A stretch of DNA of 16,378 bases from contig CANRFK010000017.1 of assembly GCA_947629875.1 (NCBI GenBank), positions 1-16,378 on the forward strand, in the 5' to 3' direction. The notes beneath the pieces are model-generated. The model saw only the letters and a list, made by a program, of their open reading frames with translations, made no database searches and was not told where the DNA came from. Source of the DNA: an uncultured Clostridia bacterium (GTDB lineage: Bacteria; Bacillota; Clostridia; Christensenellales; Borkfalkiaceae). The position numbers and the translations under genes are program-made. Below, in pieces: positions 1-6,639 of the stretch (position 1 is its first letter; the number at the start of each line of letters is the position of its first letter).

Positions 1-164
1 GCGCAACGGTGATGATCGGCGAAAAGGACGGCGAAGCCGTCAGCGCGGTCGTCATCATCCGCGGCGATCTCGGGCTCATCACCCGCATGCGGGTCATCGA
101 TGCGACCGCCAACGCCCTCCATATTGCAAGGCAGGATGTGCTCGTCTATCCCGCCGACAATTGA
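1..164 (+). CDS. spoIIIAG: Stage III sporulation protein AG, C-terminal end (partial)
   Basis: Only the last 53 codons are present; the reading frame starts at base 3 and stops with TGA at 162-164. The piece reads as beta-strand-rich sequence ending in ...ALHIARQDVLVYPADN, which fits the end of the SpoIIIAG ring-forming domain (a VVVI-type strand, then a helix with a 'DATANAL' core, then a final hydrophobic strand). In the family SpoIIIAG is a mother-cell membrane protein that forms a large ring in the channel linking mother cell and forespore, together with SpoIIIAH and forespore SpoIIQ. The assignment rests on this short tail plus the directly following spoIIIAH, as in the spoIIIA operon. 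The rest of the gene lies before the window. Confidence 0.75.
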   Translation, partial: ATVMIGEKDGEAVSAVVIIRGDLGLITRMRVIDATANALHIARQDVLVYPADN

Positions 165-192
165 GAAAATTTGATCAGAAGGAGATAAAATC

Positions 193-678
193 ATGTCAAA
201 CACCAAAAAAATCGCACTCATGTCTACCCTCGTCCTCGTGCTCGCCGTGACCGCGATCTTCAACTTTATCCTTGCGGGCACAAAGACGGCGACCGTTGAC
301 GGCACCACGGATGCGCCCGTCAACTACTTCACGACCTACCGCGATATCCGCAACACGACCCGCAGCGAGGAGTTTATGGAGCTCGACGCCATCATCGCAA
401 GCAGCGTAGAGGGCTCCGACGAATACGCCGCCGCATTCCAAAGGAAGATGGAACTCGTCCAGCTCATGGAGGATGAACTCGTGATGGAATCCATCATCAA
501 GGGGCTCGGCTTCTCCGATGCGGCCGTCACGCTCACCGAGAACGACCACATCAATGTGTTCGTCAATGCGAGCGAGCTCAACGAGGACGATCTCACCAGA
601 ATTTACTACGCGCTCGAGTATGAATACCAAATCGAGAACGGCGACGTCGTAATTATGCCTGTTTATGCGGAAAGTTGA
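193..678 (+). CDS. spoIIIAH: Stage III sporulation protein AH (SpoIIIAH-like)
   Basis: The 161-residue product has one N-terminal membrane segment (about residues 7-28, rich in L, V and A). A charged helical region follows (about 50-105, with RSEEFMELDAIIASS and the acidic MELVQLMEDELVMESIIKG). The compact C-terminal part has alternating hydrophobic strands (about 108-158). This matches SpoIIIAH, the mother-cell partner of SpoIIQ in the engulfment channel: an anchor, a helix, then an EscJ-like ring-building domain. Length is shorter than the Bacillus protein (about 218) but usual for Clostridia. The start is supported by a strong SD (GAAGGAGA, 178-185) eight bases before the ATG. It lies 28 bp after spoIIIAG and is probably cotranscribed with it from a mother-cell promoter outside the window. 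The family is secure; the divergent N-terminal half is typical. Confidence 0.9.
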   Translation: MSNTKKIALMSTLVLVLAVTAIFNFILAGTKTATVDGTTDAPVNYFTTYRDIRNTTRSEEFMELDAIIASSVEGSDEYAAAFQRKMELVQLMEDELVMESIIKGLGFSDAAVTLTENDHINVFVNASELNEDDLTRIYYALEYEYQIENGDVVIMPVYAES

Positions 679-688
679 GAAAAAACAG

Positions 689-717
689 TAGTAAATTCGG
701 AAAAGATGTGTTATAAT
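689..717 (+). promoter_or_regulatory. Extended -10 promoter before the Asp23-nusB-folD block
   Basis: A perfect extended -10 element, TGTTATAAT, lies at 709-717 (TATAAT 712-717). The best -35 at 17-bp spacing is the poor match TAGTAA (689-694), as is common for extended -10 promoters. It lies in a short AT-rich gap just after spoIIIAH, 23 bp before the start of the Asp23-family gene. It would separate the vegetative block from the sporulation operon. Confidence 0.6.
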
Positions 718-740
718 GTTCTCTGTAAAAGGAGAACGAT

Positions 741-1103
741 ATGGCAAGCATCAAATACAACCCCAACGGACAGAAGGGTAGGATCACGTATAATTCGGAT
801 ATCGTAAGCGGGATCGTCGCTTTGAGCCTGCAGGAGACAGAGGGCATCGAGCTCGTCCCCGCCAAGGGAAAGGGCATCAAACTGTGCTTCGAGAAGGAGG
901 GCGTCTTCGTCGATATCTCCGTCATCGCGCACTACGGGTACAATGTGCCGGAGCTCGCCTTCCGCATCCAGCAGACCATCAAGCAGATGGTCGAGTCCAT
1001 GACAAAGTACAAGATCGCCAAGGTGGATGTACACGTGCAGAGCGTCGTGTTCCCCGCGGCCGAGGCGCCCGCCGCAGAGGCGCAGGAGGAAGATAAAAAA
1101 TAA
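741..1103 (+). CDS. yqhY: Asp23/Gls24 family protein (YqhY-like)
   Basis: The 120-residue product belongs to the Asp23/Gls24 family. The core (about 12-105) shows the family pattern: GRITYNSDIVSGIVALSLQETEGIE, then a strand with KLCFEKEGVFVDISVIAHYGYNVPELAFRIQQTIKQMVESMT, then a final VDVHVQSVVF strand. The last 14 residues are an Ala/Glu-rich tail (AEAPAAEAQEEDKK) with no fold expected. Members are small cytosolic proteins linked to envelope stress or lipid metabolism; the exact role of YqhY is not firmly known. In Bacillus it sits between accBC and nusB. Here nusB follows, but accB and accC are absent upstream. The ATG has a good SD (AAAAGGAGAA, 727-736) and its own extended -10 promoter, so this is the first gene of a new transcript. 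Confidence 0.88.
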   Translation: MASIKYNPNGQKGRITYNSDIVSGIVALSLQETEGIELVPAKGKGIKLCFEKEGVFVDISVIAHYGYNVPELAFRIQQTIKQMVESMTKYKIAKVDVHVQSVVFPAAEAPAAEAQEEDKK

Positions 1104-1108
1104 CGCGG

Positions 1109-1134
1109 TTTCCCTTTCCGTACGGAAGGGGAAA
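1109..1134 (+). other. Inverted repeat / hairpin between the Asp23 gene and nusB
   Basis: Two 13-base arms (1109-1121 and 1122-1134) are complementary with a single G-T exception and meet at a CCGTACGG core. In RNA this gives about 11 pairs with a GUAC tetraloop. No T-run follows on either strand, so it does not look like a classical terminator. It may be an mRNA processing or stabilising element in front of nusB. Confidence 0.55.
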
Positions 1135-1153
1135 TTGTCGTATCGGGTGACGC

Positions 1154-1546
1154 ATGAGAACACAGGCGAGAGAGACGGTCTTTAAGTTAATATTTGCACA
1201 GCAATTCCAAAACGAGTGTTCGCAGTCCTTCCGCAACGCGCTGTACCGCACGGATAAGTTGAACGAGGAGGATCGCGCGTTTGCGGAGCGGCTCTACACG
1301 GCCGTCTCCGAGCACGGCGCGGAGCTCTCGGCGGTGCTTGCGGAAAAGGTGCAGCGGTTTTCGGAGGCTCGCATCTATCCTGCGGACAGGGCGGCGCTCC
1401 TCATCGCGCTCGCCGAGATCAAATATTTCGACGATATCCCGCCCGTCGTCTCGGTAAGCGAGGCGGTGGCGCTGGCGAGGAAGTATTCCACGGAAAAATC
1501 CGCCGACTTTGTGAACGGCGTTTTAGGGGGAGTCATCAACCAATGA
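1154..1546 (+). CDS. nusB: Transcription antitermination protein NusB
   Basis: The 130-residue product is the normal size for NusB and has the all-helical pattern of the family. It opens with the basic N-terminus MRTQARETVFKLIFAQQF. It ends with the hallmark stretch from about residue 95, PPVVSVSEAVALARKYSTEKS followed by DFVNGVLGGVI. NusB with NusE (S10) binds the boxA RNA of ribosomal RNA leaders and keeps RNA polymerase from stopping early. The ATG lacks a clear SD (only GGGTG nearby), and the hairpin at 1109-1134 lies just upstream. The stop codon overlaps the folD start in ATGA (1543-1546), which implies translational coupling. Position between Asp23 and folD is the standard one. Confidence 0.93.
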   Translation: MRTQARETVFKLIFAQQFQNECSQSFRNALYRTDKLNEEDRAFAERLYTAVSEHGAELSAVLAEKVQRFSEARIYPADRAALLIALAEIKYFDDIPPVVSVSEAVALARKYSTEKSADFVNGVLGGVINQ

Positions 1547-2391
1547 CGGTCATCGACGGAAAGGCGACGGCGGCGACGATCCGCGCGGAACTCGCCGTGC
1601 GCGCCGCGGCATTTGAAGAGAAGAGCGGAAAAAAAGCGGGACTTGCCGTTGTGCTCATCGGCAACGATCCCGCTTCTCAAATTTATGTGAGAAATAAAAT
1701 ACGGGCGTGCGAGGAGGCGGGCATCCGCTCGTTTGCACACTTTTTGCCCGAAAATACGCCGCAGAAGGACGCGCTTGCGCTCATCAAAGCGCTTGCCGCA
1801 GACGAAAGCATTCACGGCATCCTCGTCCAGCTTCCGCTTCCCCGCCATCTCGACGCGAAGGAATTGCTTGCCGCCATCCCCGCGGAAAAGGATGTGGATG
1901 GTTTTTCCGCCGAAGATATCGGAAAACTCGCCAAAAACGAGGGGGGGACGGTCGCCTGCACGCCGCTCGGCGTCATGGAACTTTTGCGCCGCTACCGCAT
2001 TTCGGTTGCGGGCAAGCGCGCCGTCGTGGTGGGGCGGAGCAACATCGTCGGCCGCCCGATGGCGATGCTCCTTCTGAATGCCGATGCGACCGTAACAATA
2101 TGCCATTCCAAGACAAGTGATCTCAAAGAGATTTGCAGGGAGGCGGATATCCTCGTCGCCGCCGTCGGGAAGCCTAAATTCATCACGGGAGACATGGTGA
2201 AGGAGGGTGCCGTCGTCATCGACGTGGGCATGGACCGCGACGAGAACGGCAAGCTGTGCGGCGACGTCGACTTTGAAGGCGCAAGTGCGCACGCTTCCTT
2301 CTTGACCCCCGTCCCCGGCGGCGTCGGGCCCATGACGATCGCCATGCTGCTGCAAAATACCGTAGAAGCCGCGGAGCGCACGCTGTCATGA
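1543..2391 (+). CDS. folD: Bifunctional methylene-THF dehydrogenase / methenyl-THF cyclohydrolase FolD
   Basis: FolD interconverts 5,10-methylene-, methenyl- and 10-formyl-tetrahydrofolate using NADP, supplying one-carbon units. The 282-residue product is full length. Visible motifs are the catalytic YVRNK (Y48, K52), GILVQLPLP (92-100, Q96), VDGF (118-121, D119), the NADP-binding GRSNIVGRP (164-172) in the Rossmann half, and the C-terminal signature PVPGGVGPMT (256-265). All expected catalytic residues are in place. It overlaps nusB by four bases and its own stop overlaps the ispA start in ATGA (2388-2391), so nusB-folD-ispA are coupled. In most relatives xseA and xseB sit between folD and ispA; here they are missing with no leftover sequence. 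Confidence 0.97.
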   Translation: MTVIDGKATAATIRAELAVRAAAFEEKSGKKAGLAVVLIGNDPASQIYVRNKIRACEEAGIRSFAHFLPENTPQKDALALIKALAADESIHGILVQLPLPRHLDAKELLAAIPAEKDVDGFSAEDIGKLAKNEGGTVACTPLGVMELLRRYRISVAGKRAVVVGRSNIVGRPMAMLLLNADATVTICHSKTSDLKEICREADILVAAVGKPKFITGDMVKEGAVVIDVGMDRDENGKLCGDVDFEGASAHASFLTPVPGGVGPMTIAMLLQNTVEAAERTLS

Positions 2392-3260
2392 AACCATTTG
2401 AGGAACAATATCAGGTCTATTTGCAGGCGTTCGAGGCCGCGCTCCGGAAGCTGTGCGAGGAGATGCAATACGAGCCCGCGCTCCTCACGGAGAGCATGCG
2501 CTATTCCCTGCTCGCGGGCGGAAAGCGCATCCGCCCCGTGCTCTTCTTCGCCGCGCTCGACGCGCTCAAGGTGCCCTACGCATCGGAGACGGACTGCGCG
2601 CTCGCACTTGAATGTATCCACACCTATTCGCTCATCCACGACGACCTTCCCGCGATGGACAACGATGATTTTCGCCGCGGCCGCCCCTCCAACCACAAAA
2701 AATTCGGCGAGGGGAACGCCATCCTTGCAGGCGACGCCCTGCTCTCTCTCGCCTTTGACCTTCTTCTCCGCTCGTGCGAGAGAGGGGAAGGGCACATACG
2801 GGCGGCGCGCGAACTCTCCCGTGCCGCGGGCGCAGAGGGGATGGTAGCAGGGCAGTCCGCCGATCTCTTCTACGAGGGAAAGGAGGCGGGCGAAAGAGAG
2901 CTTGCCTTTGTGGTGGAGCGCAAGACGGCGCGCCTCATTGCGGCGCCCGTCGTGATGGCGGCGTGCCTTGCGGGGCGCGATACGGAGGCGGCAAGGACGT
3001 TCGGCAATGCGCTCGGCATGCTCTTCCAAATCACAGACGATCTCTTGGACGTAAAGGGCGACGAGAAGACGGTGGGCAAGACGCTCGGCAAGGACAGCGC
3101 AGAGCAAAAACTCACCTATATCAGGGTTTACGGCGCGGAGGGGGCGGAACGGCTTGCGGACTTCTACGCCGACGAAGCACAGCGCGCACTCGCAGGTTTT
3201 GGCGGCGAGACGGGGTTCCTCAAAGAACTCGTGAACTTTGTGCGCGGCCGCAAAAAATAA
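2388..3260 (+). CDS. ispA: Polyprenyl (farnesyl) diphosphate synthase
   Basis: The 290-residue product is a trans-prenyltransferase that condenses IPP with DMAPP/GPP, most likely to farnesyl diphosphate, the precursor of undecaprenyl carriers and quinone tails. The substrate-binding GGKRIRP lies at 44-50. The first aspartate-rich motif is DDLPAMDND (85-93), followed by RRGRPSNHKKFGEGNAILAGDALL. The second is DDLLD (217-221). The SLIHDD context around the first motif resembles bacterial IspA, but exact chain length cannot be read from sequence alone; geranylgeranyl diphosphate is possible. Start and stop fit the operon: four-base overlap with folD, and dxs follows 35 bp later, so two steps of the isoprenoid pathway are adjacent. 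Confidence 0.93.
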   Translation: MKPFEEQYQVYLQAFEAALRKLCEEMQYEPALLTESMRYSLLAGGKRIRPVLFFAALDALKVPYASETDCALALECIHTYSLIHDDLPAMDNDDFRRGRPSNHKKFGEGNAILAGDALLSLAFDLLLRSCERGEGHIRAARELSRAAGAEGMVAGQSADLFYEGKEAGERELAFVVERKTARLIAAPVVMAACLAGRDTEAARTFGNALGMLFQITDDLLDVKGDEKTVGKTLGKDSAEQKLTYIRVYGAEGAERLADFYADEAQRALAGFGGETGFLKELVNFVRGRKK

Positions 3261-3268
3261 GCATATAT

Positions 3269-3289
3269 GGAGTGCGGAATTTCGCCGCA
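3269..3289 (+). promoter_or_regulatory. Distant SD and small hairpin before dxs
   Basis: No SD lies at the normal distance from the dxs ATG (3296). GGAG at 3269-3272 is 23 bases away, but a small inverted repeat TGCGG (3273-3277) / CCGCA (3285-3289) lies exactly between. If it folds, only six bases (3290-3295) separate the SD-hairpin junction from the ATG. This is inference from base pairing. Confidence 0.35.
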
Positions 3290-3295
3290 TAAATT

Positions 3296-5008
3296 ATGAC
3301 AATCATCACCGACGCGGAAGTCAAAACCGCTTCTGTTCCACAACTGAAAGAAATTTGCGAAAAGCTCCGCAAGGAGATCTTCGATACGGTCTCCGTCTGC
3401 GGGGGGCACCTTTCGTCCAACTTGGGCACGGTGGAGCTCACCGTCGCCCTCCACAGGGCATTTGATTTCCCGCGCGATAAAATTATCTTCGACGTGGGAC
3501 ACCAATGCTACACCCATAAATTGCTCTCCGACCGCGCCGCCCGCTTCTCCACGCTCCGTCAGGAGGGCGGCATCTCGGGCTTTCCCAAGCGGCAGGAGAG
3601 CGAGTACGACTGCTACGATACGGGACACGCGGGCACGGCCATCTCCGCCGCACTCGGCATTGCGAAGGCACGCGACTTGCAGGGGGAAGATTTCAATGTC
3701 ATCGCCCTCATCGGTGACGGCTCCTTCAACAACGGGCTCGTATTCGAGGCACTCAACAGTTTGCATATTCTGAATACGCGCGTGCTCATCGTCGTCAACG
3801 ATAACGGCATGTCCATCTCTCCCACGGTGGGCGGCACGCACGACATTTTGGGCGAACTCAAAGCGGGCATGAAGCCCGAGAGCATCGCGCTCTTCGAGCA
3901 GTACGGGCTCACGTACATGGGCGTGTACAACGGAAACGACTTCTCCGAACTCCTCCCCGCGCTCGACGAGGCAAAAAAGACGCTGAAAACTTCCAGCGTT
4001 CTTCTGCACGTTATCACGCGGAAGGGGCAGGGCTATCCGTTCTGCGAAAACGCACCCGAGGCGACGCATGGCGTCAGCCCGCAGGGGGGCGAGGCGCAAA
4101 AGGAGTATTCCGCCGCGCTCGGCGAGGAACTCTGCGCGCTTGCGGAGCACGACAAGCGCATCGTCGCCGTGACGGCCGCCATGACGGACAGCCTCGGACT
4201 GCGCGAATTTTTCCGCCGCTTCCCCGAACGCGCGTTCGACGTGGGCATCTGCGAAGAGCACGCCTCCGTCCTCTGTGCGGCGATGGCCACGCAGGGCATG
4301 CGGCCGTACTACGCTATCTATTCCACCTTTCTACAGCGCGCCTTCGATGAGATCATTCACGACGTCTGCGGGCAGGAGCTTCCCGTCACGTTCTGCATCG
4401 ACCGCGCAGGCATCACGGGCGCGGACGGCGAGACACATCAGGGCGTGTTCGATCTCTCCTATCTCTCCTTTATTCCCAATCTCACCATCGCCATCCCCAA
4501 GGACGTGGGGGAGTTCCGCGCGATGTTGCGCGCAGGCGTCCGCTGGAATGCCCCGCTCGCCATCCGCTATCCCCGTGCGGGCGTAGAGAGCCCCGTTTTG
4601 CCCATCGAAATTGGGAAAATGGAAATTTTACATAGTACTATGTCAGACATAACAATGCTTGCGGCAGGGGAGCGGTGCATCTCGCTCGCCGAAGAGGTGC
4701 GCAGGCGCACGGCAGAGCGCGGCATGGATTTTACTCTCGTCAATGCGCGGTTTTTGAAGCCGCTCGACGGGGAACTTCTCGAAAATTTGCCGCAAAAGCA
4801 CATCATTACCCTCGAGGACAATGTGAAAATCGGCGGGCTCGGCGATGCGATCGCGCGTTTCTACCGCAATTCGGAGAAAAAAATCTATTCCTTCGGCTAC
4901 GATGACGCCTTTATTCCGCACGGAACGCCGCGTTCCCTTGCCGAAAAACACGGTTTGAGCCGCGAGGCGCTCGAAGACCTCATCATTTCGCTCTATGCGC
5001 GCGGATAA
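3296..5008 (+). CDS. dxs: 1-deoxy-D-xylulose-5-phosphate synthase (short form)
   Basis: Dxs joins pyruvate and glyceraldehyde 3-phosphate using thiamine diphosphate, the entry step of the MEP isoprenoid pathway (also feeding thiamine and pyridoxal synthesis). Motifs in order: GGHLSSNLGTVEL (36-48), DVGHQCYTHKLL (66-77), TGHAGTAISAALG (109-121), the cofactor/Mg site GDG (140-142) to NDN (168-170), HGVSP (258-262), the catalytic glutamate in CEEHA (E320), and DRAGITGADGETHQG (369-383). At 570 residues it is about 50 shorter than the E. coli enzyme. The shortening falls in the flexible linker after SISPTVGG, and the usual GPxDGHD reads GVYNGND. A 26-bp sequence that recurs near dacF lies inside the gene at 4631-4656, encoding HSTMSDIT. 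The end overlaps tlyA by 14 bases. Confidence 0.93.
   Translation: MTIITDAEVKTASVPQLKEICEKLRKEIFDTVSVCGGHLSSNLGTVELTVALHRAFDFPRDKIIFDVGHQCYTHKLLSDRAARFSTLRQEGGISGFPKRQESEYDCYDTGHAGTAISAALGIAKARDLQGEDFNVIALIGDGSFNNGLVFEALNSLHILNTRVLIVVNDNGMSISPTVGGTHDILGELKAGMKPESIALFEQYGLTYMGVYNGNDFSELLPALDEAKKTLKTSSVLLHVITRKGQGYPFCENAPEATHGVSPQGGEAQKEYSAALGEELCALAEHDKRIVAVTAAMTDSLGLREFFRRFPERAFDVGICEEHASVLCAAMATQGMRPYYAIYSTFLQRAFDEIIHDVCGQELPVTFCIDRAGITGADGETHQGVFDLSYLSFIPNLTIAIPKDVGEFRAMLRAGVRWNAPLAIRYPRAGVESPVLPIEIGKMEILHSTMSDITMLAAGERCISLAEEVRRRTAERGMDFTLVNARFLKPLDGELLENLPQKHIITLEDNVKIGGLGDAIARFYRNSEKKIYSFGYDDAFIPHGTPRSLAEKHGLSREALEDLIISLYARG
4631..4656 (+). repeat. 26-bp palindromic repeat, copy 1 (inside dxs)
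   Basis: It begins with the perfect 12-bp palindrome CATAGTACTATG (4631-4642), which overlaps a second palindrome TATGTC-A-GACATA (4639-4651), and ends in ACAAT. The same 26 bases occur at 12539-12564 with two differences. Here the repeat is part of the dxs reading frame, at the start of the C-terminal domain (residues 446-454, HSTMSDITM). Confidence 0.75.
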
Positions 5009-5756
5009 ATTCTTCGCCGCGCGGTTCGGTTCGCGCACCAAGGCGCACGACGCGCTCACAAAGGGGCTCATTTCCCGTGGCGGCAAGCCGCTTTCCCCCA
5101 AGGACGAGGTCGCGGAGGGGGATGATTTCGTCATTTCCGAGGAAAAAGAACAATACGTTTCCCGCGGCGGGTTCAAACTTGCCCGCGGGCTCTCTTTTTT
5201 CTCCGCCAACGCCGCCGGCAAGGTGTTTGCCGACCTCGGCGCGAGCACGGGCGGCTTCACCGATTGCCTCCTGCAAAACGGCGCGGCGCGCGTGTACTGC
5301 GTGGACGTGGGCAAGAGCCAGCTCGACGGGTCGCTTTTGCAGTCGGGGAAGGTCGTCGTCATGGACGAAACCAACGCGCGGTATCTCACCGCTGCCGATT
5401 TCCCCGAGCCCATCGACGGCGTCGTCGCAGACCTCAGTTTTATCTCTCTTCGGCTCGTCATGCCCGCAGTTTTTGCCATTTTACGCGAGGGAGGCGAGGC
5501 ATTTCTGCTCTTCAAGCCGCAATTCGAGTGCGAGGGGAAGGGCATCGGCAAGAGCGGCATTCTTCCCACGCCGCGCCACGCCGCGCTTCTTGGCAAATTT
5601 TATGCGGAAGCCTGCGCCTCGGGGCTCTCTCCGCAGGGCATTGTGAACGCGCCGCTTTGCCCCGGGAAAAACGTTGAATACATTGTCCGCCTCGCCAAGG
5701 GCGGGGAGCCCGTCGCGGAGGCATATTTTCTCGGTTGTGCGGCGAAATTATTCTGA
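4995..5756 (+). CDS. tlyA: TlyA family rRNA (2'-O) methyltransferase
   Basis: The 253-residue product has an N-terminal S4 RNA-binding domain (about 1-55: MRADKFFAARFGSRTKAHDAL...GDDF). An FtsJ-type SAM-dependent methyltransferase domain follows. Visible motifs are SRGGFKL (56-62, K61), the SAM-binding DLGASTGGFTDCLLQ (80-94), VDVGKSQL (103-110), the catalytic DLSFISL (146-152, D146) and LFKPQFE (172-178, K174). TlyA proteins 2'-O-methylate cytidines in 16S and/or 23S rRNA; the Bacillus relative is YqxC. Some members were once called haemolysins. The start lies inside the end of dxs (14-bp overlap) without a visible SD, so translation is probably coupled to dxs. It is the last gene of the block before an AT-rich promoter gap. 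Confidence 0.94.
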   Translation: MRADKFFAARFGSRTKAHDALTKGLISRGGKPLSPKDEVAEGDDFVISEEKEQYVSRGGFKLARGLSFFSANAAGKVFADLGASTGGFTDCLLQNGAARVYCVDVGKSQLDGSLLQSGKVVVMDETNARYLTAADFPEPIDGVVADLSFISLRLVMPAVFAILREGGEAFLLFKPQFECEGKGIGKSGILPTPRHAALLGKFYAEACASGLSPQGIVNAPLCPGKNVEYIVRLAKGGEPVAEAYFLGCAAKLF

Positions 5757-5793
5757 ATTTATATAAATTTTGAAAAAATTTTTATAAAAGTAC

Positions 5794-5822
5794 TTGCAAT
5801 TATACAAAAATACACATATAAT
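5794..5822 (+). promoter_or_regulatory. Vegetative promoter for nadK-argR-recN
   Basis: TTGCAA (5794-5799) and TATAAT (5817-5822) are separated by exactly 17 bp in a strongly AT-rich gap (5757-5825), a near-consensus sigma-A promoter. The -10 ends only nine bases before the nadK ATG, so the mRNA leader would be about 0-4 bases. The -35 overlaps TTGCAATTATACAA (5794-5807), which loosely resembles an ArgR (ARG box) half-site pair. Since argR is in this operon, self-control is possible but unproven. Confidence 0.75.
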
Positions 5823-5831
5823 TGTGGCGGT

Positions 5832-6623
5832 ATGAAAATCGGCGTCCTGTACAACGCACAGCAGGTGCAAGAGAACACGGTGAAAGAGCTCGTCTCCCTC
5901 ATCGAACGCGGCGGGGGAGAATGCGTTGTTTTTTCGGCGGAGACGGAACCCTACGGCGTCGATAAACTCATCGTGCTCGGCGGAGACGGAACCGTTCTGC
6001 GCGCCGCGCGACGCGCCGCCGTGTTGCATCTTCCGCTCGTCGGCGTCAACTTCGGAAGGCTGGGGTTTTTGACGGAATTTGAGCGGGACGAGCTTCCGGA
6101 GGCGGCAAAGTTTGTGCTCGGAGGGGGCGGCACGACCATCGAGAGAACGATGCTCGAGATAGACGTCGGCGGCAAGACGACGCACTGCCTCAACGAGTTT
6201 GCGCTCCTGCATGAGATCGTTGCGGGAAAGGACAACCGCACCGTCGATATTTCCGTGGAGATCGACGGCTCGCCCGCCGCGCAGTTTCATGCCGACGGCA
6301 TCATCGTGTGCACGCCGACGGGCTCCACGGCGTATTCTCTCTCCGCGGGGGGGAGTATTTTAACGCCCGATTGCGCCGCCTTCATGCTCACGCCCGTCTG
6401 CGCGCTCTCCATGCGCAGCAGACCCATTGCCTATTCCGACCGGAGCGAACTAACCTTCTTCTTGCCCAAGGAGGAAGCGCTCCTTCTCTACGGAGACGGC
6501 ATGTATCTCGGTTCGGTCAGCGGAAACGACGTTGTTACGGTGAGAAAATCGGCGCGGAGCGCCACCTTCCTCACCCGCGACAAAAACAGATATTTCCGCC
6601 GTTTGACAGAAAAAATCAACTGA
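5832..6623 (+). CDS. nadK: NAD kinase
   Basis: NadK phosphorylates NAD to NADP with ATP or polyphosphate; it is the only known route to NADP in most bacteria. The 263-residue product contains the diagnostic GGDGT (50-54, catalytic D52), NFGRLGFLTE (73-82), the conserved NE pair (121-122) and the NAD-binding TPTGSTAYSLSAGG (161-174). The near-final LYGDG fits the usual C-terminal pattern. The ATG immediately follows a near-consensus promoter and has no SD, so a leaderless or nearly leaderless mRNA is likely. It is followed 16 bp later by argR. The order tlyA-nadK-argR-recN is standard for Bacillota. Confidence 0.95.
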   Translation: MKIGVLYNAQQVQENTVKELVSLIERGGGECVVFSAETEPYGVDKLIVLGGDGTVLRAARRAAVLHLPLVGVNFGRLGFLTEFERDELPEAAKFVLGGGGTTIERTMLEIDVGGKTTHCLNEFALLHEIVAGKDNRTVDISVEIDGSPAAQFHADGIIVCTPTGSTAYSLSAGGSILTPDCAAFMLTPVCALSMRSRPIAYSDRSELTFFLPKEEALLLYGDGMYLGSVSGNDVVTVRKSARSATFLTRDKNRYFRRLTEKIN

Positions 6624-6639
6624 TAAAGAGGGAAAAATT

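Noticed and set aside
1992..3290. Long open frame on the - strand (432 codons) opposite folD and ispA
   Set aside because: The + strand encodes complete FolD and IspA with all motifs. Long antisense frames are expected in GC-rich genes, and this one shows no recognisable protein pattern.
5756..5769. AATTTATATAAATT palindrome as terminator of tlyA
   Set aside because: The stem is only A-T pairs with no usable loop and would be too weak. The stretch is better read as AT-rich promoter upstream sequence.
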